From positions 3,713,484-3,777,483 of the forward strand of contig NC_133218.1 of NCBI RefSeq assembly GCF_040436345.1: a DNA stretch of 64,000 nucleotides, in the 5' to 3' direction. Every line of letters starts with the position of its first letter. Positions within the stretch are counted from its first letter, which is position 1. The notes under the pieces were generated by a model, which made no database searches, had not been told where the DNA came from, and worked only from the letters and a program-made list of their open reading frames with translations. Made by a program: the position numbers and the translations under genes. The DNA is from Pagrus major. Lineage: Eukaryota > Chordata > Actinopteri > Spariformes > Sparidae. Below are positions 1-11,189 of the stretch, in pieces.

Positions 1-654
1 GTCTCAAAAGTACAAATAAAAGTAAGTTATATATATTCATTTTAAGGAGGAAGTACTCAGATCTTTTACTTAAGTAAAACCAGCATTACTGCAGTGCAGT
101 GTTGTTAAAAGTACCCAAAAGTCATGCAGTCTGATGCAGCATGTAATCTGTAAAATAACTAGTAGATAAAGTTTTTAAAAAAGTTTAGTGAAGTTAAAGT
201 ACATATTTGTCTCCAAAATGTAGTAGAGTAGAAGTATAAAGTAGCAGAAAATAGAAATACTCAAGTAAATTACCTCAAAATTGGAGGCTACTTAAGTGAG
301 TAGATGTATTTAGTTACATTCCATCACTGCAACATTGGTGGAGGAAGTACTCAGATCTTTAACTTGAGTAACACTAACACTACTGCAGTGCAGTGTCATA
401 AAAAGTACCCAAAAGTCATACTTGAGTAAAAGTAAAGTTTATCGTGTTTAAATTGATTGCTGATAAAATAAATGTATTTTAAAATGTTTCACTTTCGCTC
501 AGATGCAGCATGTAATCTCCCATCACCCATACCAGTAGGACATGAGTAAAAGACTCAAAGAATCTGATATTCAATGTAGCCTACTTAAGTATCAAAAGTA
601 CAAGTAAAAGTTATTCTTATCTATATGTATGTAGACTATATACTCTACATACTC
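1..654. repeat. AT-rich interspersed teleost repeat with two direct sub-copies
   Basis: Two similar blocks, at about 42-130 and 341-430, both begin with GGAGGAAGTACTCAGATCTTT and continue through a shared ACTGCAGTGCAGTGT and AAAGTACCCAAAAGTCA. Related AAGTACTCAAGTAA-type sequence recurs at 1640-2140, 15230-15400, 33560-34030 and 62965-63070. The repeated match across the window shows that this is a dispersed repeat. The resemblance to a very common fish repeat is from memory, and no coding potential is visible. The family was not classified. Confidence 0.65.
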
Positions 655-1590
655 AGTGTTGGGGAAGCTACTTTGCAAGCGTAGCTTGTAAAACTACATG
701 TAGTTCAGCCTGGCAGTAGTTTGAACAAACTACATTTCCACCCCTGGAGAAATGTAGTTTGTAAAACTACTGCTAAAAAAAGTAGCTTTAGCAACTACTT
801 ATACTCATTATACTCATTTAACTCAGCGTTAAATAAATCAACGTATGGTGTATATGAAACAAAATATAATAGCCTACAAAAAATTCACATGCCAGCAGAA
901 ATATGCCTCTCAACTCAAGTTTTATTTTTTAAAGAACAAAAGCTGACATTTTTGGTCAACATCACAGGAACTTCAGAGGCACTAACACTTAGGCACTAGA
1001 ACTAGATGCCAGGGCAGAATCGCTTGTTGGCGCGACACGTGAGCAGTCTCTCAAAGTTTTTATCAGACAGCCGGTTCCGTTTGGCACTAAAAACATCTTT
1101 ACCAACACTAAAAAGCCATCTATATCCAACATGTGCATGCTCAAATATGGCCATGGTTGGGCTGGCGCGTTCGAGGGTGAATCGGGGGTAGCTGGAGGGT
1201 TGTTCATGATGTGCTTGTGCCATATGAGCACTGCCTTCCTTGGCATAAAGACCCACCCACTCTGTGAAGCATTTGAGTGCTGCCAGGGCAAGCCAATCAG
1301 AGGCAGCGTTGGCTTAGCATGTCATGACATGTTTCATGCCTTTTTTCAAAGAAAATAAAATAAAATTTATATTATATAGGTCTTTTTTTATATAAAAAAA
1401 ATATTTCATGTTATTGGCCAAAATTGTAGTTTGTAAATTGAGTAGTTAAACTACAAAAAATGACCCAAATTGTAGTTGAAATACTTGACAAAGCACAAAA
1501 TATGAATGTAGTTTAACTACCAGCAAGTTACAGCAAATTGTAGTTAAGCTATGTAGTTCAACTACATGTAGTTTAAGTCTCCCCAACACT
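655..1590. mobile_element. hAT-like nonautonomous DNA element, 936 bp
   Basis: The ends are inverted: the left starts AGTGTTGGGGAAGCTAC and the right finishes CTCCCCAACACT. Subterminal ACTACATGTAGTT blocks appear at both ends. The flanking 8-mers acatactc (647-654) and acatacta (1591-1598) match at 7 of 8 positions, which fits the 8-bp target duplication of hAT transposons. Short ORFs inside show no transposase motifs, so it looks nonautonomous. The interior at about 1000-1330 is less A/T-rich than the ends and could be captured sequence. The element interrupts the AGTACTC-type repeat that surrounds it, so it is the younger of the two. Confidence 0.7.
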
Positions 1591-1599
1591 ACATACTAT

Positions 1600-2140
1600 A
1601 TACTGGGCCAATTACTGAATCTGATGTTCAACATTTTTCTGATTTTCTGAAATAAATGGAGTAAAAGTTCAGTATTTATAAGTGGAAGTGTAGTGGATTG
1701 AACGTATAAAGTAGAAGAAAATGGTACAGGTAAAGTACCTCATAAGCCCCCTGCCTGGATTTTCTTATTTTCTCACTTTGTTGCTGCTCGGGACACTTTA
1801 CCAACCCAAAATGTGGCTATGTGACGTCCTTGGAATGAGACTCAACAATCAACTATCTTTGTGGTGCGTTTAGGAACAGCTGGGACAAATCCTACTGATT
1901 CTACCTTTAAGTTTAATAGTCTTTGAATTTATTAATTTGACGTGAGGTTCAGTTTGCTTTGCACAAAAATGTCCAATAGAAATGTCTGTCAGAGGGAAAC
2001 TTTTTACTTTGATACTTTGAGTACATTACAGAGCCTGTACTTTATTACTTTTACTTGAGTGAAGAAGTTGAATCAGTACTTCTGCTTTTACCAGAGTATT
2101 TTTTTACCCAAGTATCTGTACTTCTACTGGAGGAAAAATG
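1600..2140. repeat. continuation of the AGTACTC-type repeat
   Basis: Sequence resembling the 1-650 repeat resumes after the 655-1590 insertion. The stretch at 2041-2130 has the inverse orientation (TACTTTTACTTGAGTGAAG and TACTTCTACTGGAGG). No coding signal was seen here, and no upstream exon of the IL-17-like gene could be recognised between 1600 and 2460. Confidence 0.5.
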
Positions 2141-2463
2141 TGTGCATTTTTGCAGGCTCTGTTCATCGGCCTGTTAGTGTCCAAATACATCACAGCTCTT
2201 TCAGTGTACATACAGTTTGCATGTGATTATAGTTTTTAAATTTAAAAAGTTTAAAACTTTGGATTTATCCCTTAAATGGAGCTGAGCCATTGTTAAACTG
2301 AGCTGAGCCATCAGCTCCACATGGTTTTTATCTGGGACCAGCTCTGTGTTTTATTGTCACATAGAGGAAATGTGTCTTGCTATATGTAAGGTGACACATG
2401 TTGTGATCAATCTACAGCTTGTGTAATGATTGCTTTGCGTTCTGTCTGACTGTCTCCCATCAG

Positions 2464-2704
2464 AGTAGAACGAAAGGACGACAGGATGCCTCGTGACATC
2501 GCCTTTGCGGAGTGCATTTGTCAGGGCTGCATCATCGACCAACAGCAAAACTACAGCTACAACTCCATACCTGTGTACACTTGGTTGAAGATCATCAAGA
2601 AGACAAAAGGAAAGTGCGGAGACTCCCACAAATACATGGTGAAAAAGGAATTGATCAAGGTCCCTGTGGGCTGCACTTGTGTTGTGCCAAATTGCAAGAA
2701 ATGA
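2464..2704 (+). CDS. il17c: interleukin-17C-like cytokine, last exon (partial gene)
   Basis: A polypyrimidine stretch and CAG acceptor end at 2463. The open frame that follows (phase 2 entry) encodes 79 residues and stops at TGA 2702-2704. The peptide carries AFAECICQGCI, a valine-proline stretch, and VPVGCTCVVP near the end. This is the IL-17 cystine-knot pattern, and within the family it is closest to IL-17C (human has AFAECLCRGC and VPVGCTCV). IL-17 cytokines are secreted dimers; IL-17C acts on epithelial receptors of the IL-17RA/RE type in mammals. The signal peptide and first part of the mature protein must be encoded upstream of the window, since no matching exon was found in 1-2460. 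An ATG at 2486 opens a 72-residue frame but is an internal methionine. Assignment to C rather than another fish IL-17 paralogue is by recall. Confidence 0.8.
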
Positions 2705-3290
2705 TCACAGACCTTTAGATTTTTCTCTTAATTAGCCAAGTAAGCAAAAAAATCCATCTTGTAGCCTGCTAGCTTAGCTTGCATAGCTTAAATCTATTTC
2801 TATGTGATCTATAACAGTTTACGGTTTTATGTTCGTCTTGGGAAAACGGAGCAAAAAATTCCGCTAATCATTGATTTTAGAAATGTTTTATGTAGGTTAA
2901 GAAGGTGCTTCAGAGAGAGCCGAAGTGAAACCAAAGCTTTTGGGTTCAGTTCCAGAAGAAGAAAGCTCATTCAAAATTGCGGCAAGATTTGGTTGATCAC
3001 TTAACTTTTCATCTTGTGTAAAAATGTCTGGCCACAGTCCCAAAACTTCCACAGATATCTAATGACACAAACGTATTTAAAAAAAATTGCTTCTCAGCTT
3101 ATCATTTCAGCACTACTTTAAAAATGTAGCCTCAACGAGCAGATGTTTTCATCCATAAGTAACAAAACACTCTTCTCTGCACTGTGCTATTTTGAGAGCA
3201 GTAGTTTGCACTTACAGATTAATGTGAAATGATGTATCATTATACATCCATAAATGCCACAATTACAAGCAGCTAGAAGTGAACAGTTAA
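2705..3290 (+). other. 3' flank of the IL-17-like gene
   Basis: This stretch directly follows the stop codon and is A/T-rich. It probably starts with the 3' UTR. I see no clear AATAAA within it, so the transcript end is undetermined. The short ORF at 2804-3004 resembles nothing I recognise. Confidence 0.3.
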
Positions 3291-4812
3291 AAGAATAGTT
3301 TGACATTTTGGGTATTTATCGAGAGTTAGATGAGAAGATTCATTATCATGTTTGTACAGCCAGCAGACAGTTATCTTAGCTAAGCATATTTTCTGAGGGG
3401 TAAAGGTTAGTGTAGTAGTGGAGTACTGTGATTAAGTAAATCTTCTTAGTTAGTTTGCTAATTAATCAATTGTGTCTCAATTGTTTAAAAAAAAACAACA
3501 AAAAAAACAAAAAAACACTGTGGGTGTAAAATGGCATTTTGGAAATAGTTTCCAATAGTTCCCGATAGTTCTTGTGTATATCATTTTCATGATGACATCC
3601 TCAACAGCTTTGTGGTCCTGGTACTCCGCGTTAAATACATCCAGCATGTTTTTGACAGGAGAAGGTGAGAAAAGTGGCGGAGTTTAACAGACAGATGCCT
3701 TCTTATCACCCAAAAAAACGAATAAGAGAGATCTTCTCGTCCTGGTAGTCCGCTAGAAAAACAGAGGGAGCGAGGGAGGTCAGTGGGGTACAATGAATTT
3801 ACTGTTTAATCAGACCACAAGAATTTGCTGGCTAGAGTGCTAATTCCTGACTGTATGTTCAACAAACGGCCAGCGGCAGAGCTGATACAGCAGATTGTGA
3901 GCTGTAGTTTCCTCCATAAACACACAGACATCTTCGGCTGTCGCAGACCAGTGGCAGGGCAGCATGGCGGCAGCCTGCTGTGTGAATAGACCTGTCCACT
4001 CGACCCAACAAGCCCAGAGACACTGGCATCGAAGAGCTGCTCCAGAAGCTGAGAGACCCCAAGGTGACCAGCAGAAGACTGGGAAGTAAGTTGAAGAGGT
4101 CAGTGTATTTACTGGGGAAACTACAACTTGTAAATTGTCATATCAGAAGCACAAGAAAAACAGACATAACCAGCTTACAGTTTGAGTGTTAACAATTTGA
4201 GTCAAGCGTAGAGAATGCGACCAACGAAGGGAACTAATCAGCAACAAATGCAGTGGGAACCTTAATAACACCATTACCAGTCTATATGCTAAGCTAAGCT
4301 AAGCCGAGCTAAGTATCATTATAGCTTGACATTTAACTAGGGCTGGCAATATATACATTATCGTGATGTGAGACAAATATTCCGTCTGAGATTTTGGATA
4401 TCGTTATATAACTGCATGGCATAGGTGTTGTCTTTTCCTGGTTTTAAAGGCTGCTTTACAGCAAAGTGAGTTCATTTTCTGAACACACCAGGCTGTTTTT
4501 CTTGTTCTATAATCCTTGTCTTTACCCATTTAGTCATTATATCCACATTACTGATGATTATTTAATCGATTGTGTGGTATTTGGTCATTTGTTGCTCAGT
4601 TGAAACATCTATGTAGTGCTTATGAGGACATTTAAAAATATCAAGATATACATTGTGTATCATGATATAGCCTAAACATATTGCAATATTATTTTAAGGC
4701 CATACCACCCAGCCCTACATTTAACTGATAAATAGGAGAGTGGTATCGATCTTCTAATCTAACTCTCAGAAAGAAAGTGAATACATGTATTTCTCAAGAT
4801 GTCAAACTTTTG
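3291..4812. mobile_element. long inverted-repeat DNA element with nested insertion
   Basis: The left end has GTTTGACATTTTGGGTATTT then GAGAGTTAGATGAGAAGAT. The right end carries the inverse, ATCTTCTAATCTAACTCTC then GATGTCAAAC, at about 4750-4812. Further in, CAGCAGACAGTTATCTTAGC (left) is mirrored by a GCTAAGCTAAGCTAAG run near 4290. This arrangement fits a foldback or long-TIR nonautonomous transposon. The core (about 3580-4090) has no transposase signature. The right arm is split by the 4339-4716 element. Exact ends and target duplication could not be fixed. Confidence 0.55.
4339..4716. mobile_element. hAT-type MITE (AGGGCTGG...CCAGCCCT), 378 bp
   Basis: Inverted termini AGGGCTGG and CACCCAGCCCT are flanked by the identical ten bases acatttaact on both sides (4329-4338 and 4717-4726). 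An 8-bp duplication is expected for hAT; the two extra bases may be chance. The interior has the CGTGATGTGAGAC and TTTTGGATATCG motifs of a MITE family I recall as very abundant in percomorph fish. It is nested in the right arm of the 3291-4812 element and is therefore younger. It is noncoding. Confidence 0.8.
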
Positions 4813-7340
4813 CTGTAAAACAGGACAGTATTAGGCACATGCATATTTTGTACAAGTTACATAGACAAATAAAACCACTAGAGCATCATAATATTGAAGC
4901 TAGTTGATGTTTTGTCTTTCATGTGAAGTAACCCTCTTTAGGCTAAATGTGAAGTTTTTTTATTGATTTTATTTTTTTATTTCATTTATATGATATTTTT
5001 ATTGTGATCAAAGATAATGTGTAACTTAATTTGTGTTTGTTTTAAAACTCATTTAGCAAACTGTAAATGTTGACCTCTGCTGGATAAAAGGTGTAACACA
5101 CCTCAGTAGGTTAAAAGGTTTATCTACTAGTGTAGATTCATTATTATTATTATTATTATTAGATTGTCTTGCACTATAGGACATTTTATGATGTACTGTT
5201 AAAGGTTGTTTAGTTTTAATTTGTAACCTTTGATGCTGAGGCATAGACTCAGGAAGGATAAATCCACTCACATGAGACAATTAAATGCTCAGTCCCCCTC
5301 AGATTTGTAATGACATGCCCCTTGACTGCCCCAGGGAAGTAGTTGTTATATTGTCTTGTGTAAATCGTGAAAGCACAAACAATCGACTCCTGTGCTGCTG
5401 CTCGTCTCATCTCATATTTGTTCAACTCTGTCCACATTCTTATTCATTTGCAACTATGCACTTTTTTTAACTAACTACATGAAAATAAAAGGGTGTCTTT
5501 GACGCTTTTGTCCTGTTTTGTTTTTTGTACAGCAAATGTATTTAATTTAATTTCTTATTTTTAGAAACACAATTCAAAAATTATAGTGAAATTATAGTCA
5601 TACATACTTTTTCATGTTGTATTTTATGTTGATTCTGGCAGCCCCTTGTGGACAAAAGATGACATTGGTGAAATTAAGTAGACTGTTTGAATACTGAACC
5701 ACCAGACTACAGAGCAGCTTCTGTCCTCAGGCTGTCAGACTCCTCACTTCGTCCTCAGCACTCCACCATAAAAAAAAAAGGTTTAATTTTATTATTTATC
5801 CAACTGGATGAGTCTGAATCTGACCCAGTGACGGGCATTAAGAATAACAAATTTAACTTAAAATTAAGGAGTCGATCTTCTCACTGATGGTCTTGTTTGC
5901 ATATTTAGGTCACATCGAGGTATCAGTGTTAAATTGAGACTGTTTCATAACCAGTTAAAAGGATCCTTGTGGTACATTATATAGTTACTGAGATAAAGAT
6001 AATCTCCAAAGTATTGGTAGTTACATGATTAAAGCATTTGATTATTTTTTGTCTTACTTTGATTTTGGGGATAACTGCAAAGTGCCATAGAGTATGTACT
6101 TAACTGTAGGTTGTAACTTGAGCCCTGTTAATTTTAGCCTATATTTGTTGACATTGTGGCACCATTGAAAGTATGCTGAATTAGGTATTAGTACTTCATG
6201 TTTGCATTGAACACATGGGTGTACTACGGAGCCTGGGAGGTGACATGAGGTGCTTCCTATTTCACCTAAATTTCCCATTTCACCTGTCTGTGTGGTTACA
6301 TTATAACCAATTCTGTCCTTTATACTTGTTTAAATATCTTTAACGCGGGTGGCAAACAGTTTTGCTGGATGATCCCTTTATTTTTTCAAAGGCTGATCTC
6401 TGGAGACACTAACAGCTGGATCTGCATCTGCTTTGCTGTCTGGTTTTGTGGTTTGTGCAGGTTTAGTTCCTGTTTCATTTGCACAGTTTTATCACTCATT
6501 GGATATGTCGGGATGTGATGCACCTGCTGATATCCTGATTATTAATTTTCCTGCAAACAAAGCTTCTGTTGTACACAATAAACTTCCTCTGGATTTTTTT
6601 TTTGTGAACCCACAACCTTAAAGTTCAAACTGTAGCAGTGATTTTCTGTCTGTTACCTGTTGAACAGTGGCGCATGAAGAACAAGCTGCAGTCTGTATTT
6701 ATACTGTGTACTGTGTATTTATACTGTGTATACTGTGTACTGTGTATTTATACTGTGTACTGTGTCTGCTCAGTAAATGATATTAAATAAATAATATTTA
6801 TTCATTATTTGCCTCTGTATTCAGTGATTGTGAATGCATCATTTAATACCCCAGAATGTGATTATGGTGTCTTTTGTATACTGGAAGCTATTTCTGGGCT
6901 AAATGTTTCAGGGAAAGCTGAAATGATGTAACATATGAAACCTGACACTCAGGAATGATCAGCCTCAGAAGTTTAAAACAGACCATGAAAAGAAAAATGT
7001 TCCTAATAAATGAAAAAGGTTTTGTGGTCCTTTTGTTCTGCTACAATTAGGCTGACACAATGTAATGCACTGGTGAATCAGAAAATAAACAAAACATAAA
7101 ACTTGATGGTACACTTGAGTTTAATCTGTTATCTTCACTCCGGTATGAAACTCCAGTGAATCAGATCAGTCTGATTCGCTGCAGTGTCCAAACTAAGGGG
7201 GAGTGTCGGCCGGTAAAAGACCTCCGTGACGGCAGCTCTCGTGTCCTCACTCATCGCTCGATCGATGTAATTACACGGAAAACTAGCTTCAAAGCATGGC
7301 ACTCATCATAGGGGCCTGATTACTAGGGGCGGAAGTAATA
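4813..7340. other. intergenic, no gene recognised
   Basis: This is A/T-rich sequence with only short, unconvincing ORFs. It contains a short ATT microsatellite (about 5139-5163), a small minisatellite (6695-6765, listed separately), and AATAAA-type hexamers such as CACAATAAACTTCC near 6575 that could end a plus-strand transcript. No protein similarity was recognised in either strand. Confidence 0.4.
6695..6765. repeat. minisatellite built on TACTGTGTACTGTGTATTTA
   Basis: About three imperfect tandem units of roughly 20-30 bp alternate TATTTATACTGTGTA and CTGTGTA blocks. Unit lengths vary because a short CTGTGTATA step is inserted in the middle copy. The tract is noncoding. Confidence 0.75.
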
Positions 7341-7348
7341 GGTCTATG

Positions 7349-7947
7349 GTAGGAAGTGTGTCGCTAAGCCCAGGCCCAATGCCCCATGCCTCATGCCCCT
7401 GGCCCCCAGGATGAGCGCCAGGCTTTGAAGCCAGTTTTCATAGTGGCTAAAGTGTAATTACAACGTTACGTGATGCACTGCAGCCCAAAAAGACTTTTTC
7501 CCATAAGCTGACATTGTGAAAGAAGTGTCTGTAAAACAGTGGATACATTTGTTTGTTGAGTGTCACAACCCCCGTAAAATGACTCATTTGAGCCCATTGG
7601 TCTAATAGAATTTGGAAAGTCTAGAAGAGCTGCACGAATCAATTATTTTATCCCAATTCAAGTTAGCCGGGCGTTAAACTGGAAGTTAGCCAGCTTGGTC
7701 GGCGGAAGTCACTAGTGCGCACGCTCTATGGGCTGCACAACACGGAAGATCCCAGTATTTTCATAGCCGGGAAGGCTGTATTGGCTTCAAAATGCCAGAT
7801 GTCCAGATACAATAAAAACGTCCTTGGTGTCACTAGGTAAATGTGTCTGTGTGGTTGTGCACCTGTACCTGAAGAGATAATAAAGAGTAAAGAAACTTGT
7901 TAAAACTCATGCACACTTGAATTCTCTGTCTGTCCAAGTGTGCAACA
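7349..7947 (+). repeat. 5' LTR (truncated, interrupted)
   Basis: The 18 bases at 7349-7366 (GTAGGAAGTGTGTCGCTA) match the 3' LTR at about 11425. LTR sequence then resumes at 7827 and runs to GTGTGCAACA at 7947. The part of the 3' LTR lying left of this match is not recognisable upstream of 7349, so the left end is lost or replaced. Confidence 0.65.
7367..7826. mobile_element. 460-bp insertion inside the 5' LTR
   Basis: This block separates two parts of the 5' LTR that are contiguous in the 3' LTR. It is flanked by gtgtcgcta (7358-7366) and gtgtcacta (7827-7835), an 8-of-9 match that looks like a target duplication made on insertion. The block starts AGCCCAGGCCCAATGCC and ends AAAAACGTCCTTG. 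I see no good terminal inverted repeat and no coding capacity, so its class is unknown. Confidence 0.6.
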
Positions 7948-7952
7948 AACAT

Positions 7953-7970
7953 TGGAGGCACCTCCGGGAT
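7953..7970 (+). promoter_or_regulatory. retrotransposon primer-binding site, tRNA-Thr type
   Basis: TGGAGGCACC begins five bases after the 5' LTR end. It is complementary to the 3' end of a vertebrate tRNA-Thr (acceptor strand GGTGCCT plus CCA), as I recall the tRNA-Thr(AGT) sequence. The following TCCGGGAT matches with about two mismatches. This site would prime minus-strand DNA synthesis of the Gypsy-type element. Confidence 0.65.
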
Positions 7971-8053
7971 GATTAACACCATAACGAGTGTGATGGACGG
8001 AGATCACCTTTGATTGACAGCGGCGGGAAACTCACGGCCACGTACACACACAA

Positions 8054-8860
8054 TGAATATGGAGGAATTAGCAGAAACCCTCTCAGAGACTTTGGCTTTT
8101 GAACTAGCACAGAAACAATCTGCAGAAATGAAGCTAGCAGGAAAAACCTTACAGCTGCAGCTTAAGAGTGAAGTGCAGCAGGATGAAGCTGAAGGAGCAG
8201 GTGAAATGAGTGAAAACATGAACACTTGATTTTCAGGCCAAGCAAATGTGTTGCCTACAGCTGTGAATAAGCTTCCCAACGTGACAATAAGGAGAGATTT
8301 CAAGATCTGTGGTCAGATTGGGAAAAAGGGACAGAAGAACAAGCTCTCATACACAAACCTGATGCATCAGATTGACAGAGGCCTGATTAAGGACACAGTG
8401 AAGCTGAGGTCATGGAGGCTGTAGTTCAGGCAATCAGTCCAAGTTTGAGTATTCGTGACATGCTCGAAGTGAAAAGTGATCTTACCCTTTCCAAGCTGAA
8501 GACAATATTAAAGGGACATTTTAAAGAGACAGTTCTACAGATCTGTATCACAGACTAAACATAACACAAGATAGTCGTGAGTGCCCTAAAAACTTCCTCT
8601 TAGAGCCGCTGAGTTAAAAGAGAGGCTGCTTCAAGAGAGGGATTAGATGAACAGTACAGTTCAGAGCTCCTTCAGGAGAAATTCTTGAGGTCAGTAAGTA
8701 CTGGACTGTTCAGTGACCACATCAGGTTTCAGCTGAAGCCTTACCTTGATGATCAGAGGATTACTGATGAAACACTTATTGACGAAGGATGAGGCAGCTA
8801 GTGTTGAAACAGAAAGACAAACCAAGCAAAGAAAAACCACAAGCCAGAAGTGTCACCTGC
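8054..8860 (+). pseudogene. gag remnant of the Gypsy-type element
   Basis: An open stretch at 8014-8229 encodes a Glu/Gln-rich, coiled-coil-like peptide. Past a stop, other frames at about 8400-8850 read as the helical capsid-like part of fish Gypsy gag proteins: an AISPSLS-type stretch followed by SDLTLSKLKTILKGHFKE. Stops and frame changes separate the pieces. A zinc-knuckle motif was not seen. Family assignment rests on position behind the primer site and on recall of similar fish elements. Confidence 0.6.
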
Positions 8861-8889
8861 TGTGGTAAGAGAAGTGTTCTCCATTGACT

Positions 8890-9320
8890 GTAACACCTTG
8901 GGGTCTGTAGGAGTGGGTCAGGATCCCCTTTGGCATGTCCTTGGCCCAAGCGGAGTTCCAGCGCAGTATGGAGGAGTGTCTCGTAGGTTTGACAGATCAA
9001 ACATGCCAGCCATATTTGGATGACAATCTTGTCTGCTGCAAAACCTTTGACGACCATCTGCGTAACTTGAGGGAGGTGTTACGTCGCTATCAAACACATG
9101 GTGTCAAACTTACAGCAAGAAAGTGTGAAGCATTCAAAGACAATGTGAAATTTCTGGGAAAGGATTGTATCCAAAGATGGATACTACTGGGACCCCTCTG
9201 AGATAGCACCAGTACAGGTGCTGAAAGACTGCAAATTGGCGACTGTGGGAGACCTGAGGAAAATGCCAGGCTTCCTATCATATTACTGTCCCTACATCCC
9301 AAACTTCTCAGGTATTGCTA
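8890..9320 (+). pseudogene. reverse transcriptase remnant
   Basis: The frame around 8935-9201 has the central RT signature: a Pro-Phe-Gly-Met stretch, then the catalytic YLDD box followed by a His-Leu helix and a KCEAF/VKFLG block. A stop codon interrupts the run just upstream, near 8910. After a frameshift the thumb region continues from 9218 (LRKMPGFLSYYCPYIPNFS). The first catalytic aspartate region of the palm is missing, consistent with the deletion behind gag. Confidence 0.85.
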
Positions 9321-9423
9321 AGCCATTATATGGTCTGCTATCAATCGAGAAGATGCGAGGCAGCATGGTCCAGATACCACGTGCAAGTGCCATTCGATCA
9401 CCTAGACAGATTAACACCAGAAA

Positions 9424-9660
9424 GTGCTCTGCCAGCTCATCGAGTATCTGCTACGCCCACAACTTCTCAGCTGCCGCGACACTGAGAAGCCATTTGTGCT
9501 GCACTGCAACACCTCTCAGGATGGGCTCGGTGTAATACTGTACCAGAGACAACAAGGCAAGCTGGTGGTCATGGGGTACGGGTCGAGAACCCTAGCTGCC
9601 CCAGAAGCAAACTACCATGGTTGTGTCCAGCCATCATCACTGCAGCGTGTACTGAAGTAG
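9424..9660 (+). pseudogene. RNase H remnant
   Basis: The frame encodes a PFVLHCNTSQDGLGVILYQ-type stretch and a YGSRTL block typical of the RNase H fold of Gypsy pol. The usual first acidic residue of the HCDAS motif reads Asn here. The domain stops at 9660, far short of full length, and what follows is another frame. Confidence 0.75.
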
Positions 9661-10630
9661 AGGAGGTGCGAGTAACATTTCCAGTGGCAGAAATCCCCAC
9701 TGGGGACCTAAAGAAAGCACAAGAGGATGAACCAGTCATTGGAAAGGTGCAACAGTATGTTATGACAGGCCAGTGGCCTCATCTGAGAGGAGGAGACCTT
9801 CAGGAAGACACATCTGTCCTAGTAAGGGAGAGAAACCAGCTGTAAAAGGGGATATGAGTATATCCTGGTTGTTATCGACCATTTTACACACTTCACACAG
9901 GTGTATGCATGCACCACCAAGTCAGCAAAAACTGTAGCAGAGAAGATTGGACTTGGGAAGCCAAGTCGGATTGGAAGAGCTCCTTGGCCAAAGTTGTGCA
10001 TGCGTATAGCTGTACGTGCAATGAGGCAACAGGATACGCTCCGTACTACCTCCTCTATGGTAGAAGCCCCCGGCTGCCCGTGGACATTATGTTTGGACTG
10101 ACGCCAAGTGATCAAAGCTCCACTCACAGTAACTATTCCAGGAAGTGGAGGAGAAGGATGCAGGAGGCATACAGTTCGGCATCCAAGACAGCTCAGAGGG
10201 AGCAAAATCAAGCAAAGAAGCATGTTGTAAGAATTATGACCACGAGACATATGGTGTCAAACTACGGTGTAGAGTGTTTGTGAAAAACTTCAGGGACAGA
10301 GGAGAACCCGGGAAACTCAGGTCTTACTGGGAGGAGGAAGTCCACATTGTAACTGAGAGAAAGCACAGAGACAGTCCTGTTTACACAGCACGGCCAGAGA
10401 GGGGCTCAGGAAAGACTAGGGTAATCCACCAGAACTTGTTACTGCCCTGCCACTTCCTACCCACAGACGGAGAGAATCCAAAGAAGAAGAACCCAGAAAA
10501 GAGAAAGTCAAACACGGACAAGAGGAGGAAAAAGCAGACCAAACAGAGGGAGACCCTGACGGTAGCTCGGAGGATGAAAGTAACTGGACGTACATCACCA
10601 CACAGCAAACAAAGCTGTTGGACAAGGTGA
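9660..10630 (+). pseudogene. integrase remnant and C-terminal tail
   Basis: After an inter-domain stretch (9621-9845), sequence near 9850-9960 encodes VVIDHFTHF, the block around the first catalytic Asp of the DDE integrase core. The second Asp and Glu region is mostly deleted. The tail resumes at about 9995 with an [14 protein letters not shown]-type stretch, and the C-terminal domain runs to about 10450. A lysine-rich end follows. Several frameshifts are present. Confidence 0.75.
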
Positions 10631-11189
10631 GAAGCCAGCTGAGGGCTGAAGCAGAAGAATACCAACGAGCCGTGTCCAAATGGTGGCGACGAAGGGAGGA
10701 TGGATGCTGAAGCGGAGGAGAATTAAGTATCTTTTTTGACAAAGAAATCCACCTAAGACATTCACATACATTAGGTCAGCCCTCAGTCTGACACGTATTG
10801 TTCACAACTAAAAGTAAGAGACACAAATTCATAGTCGCATGTTGAGTTCATATCAGGGATATCAGTTTATTAAAAAGACAAGAGTTCATGAGTGTGTGAA
10901 GAGGAAAAAATCAACAATTCATGCAATCAAGTATATAAGTTAATTTATGTTAATAGATGAAGTACCAGAGGCCATAGTCCTGATACAGCCACTGCACAAG
11001 TGGCAGAGTAGCATTTCAAATATCAACTGGCCAGTGAGGTCTGTTGCTGACACATGAAAAGAGAGATGTGTGTTATGTCAAAGACTGTTGCTGTACAGAA
11101 AGTGTCCAAGAGACTGTCTCCTGTGTAACCTGCCACTATATAAAATATGAGGACTCTGGGAGCTGCATAATGTCGAGACAACATTAATT

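Noticed and set aside
9819-10250. 143-codon minus-strand ORF
   Set aside because: It is antisense to the integrase remnant of the retrotransposon and has no recognised family.
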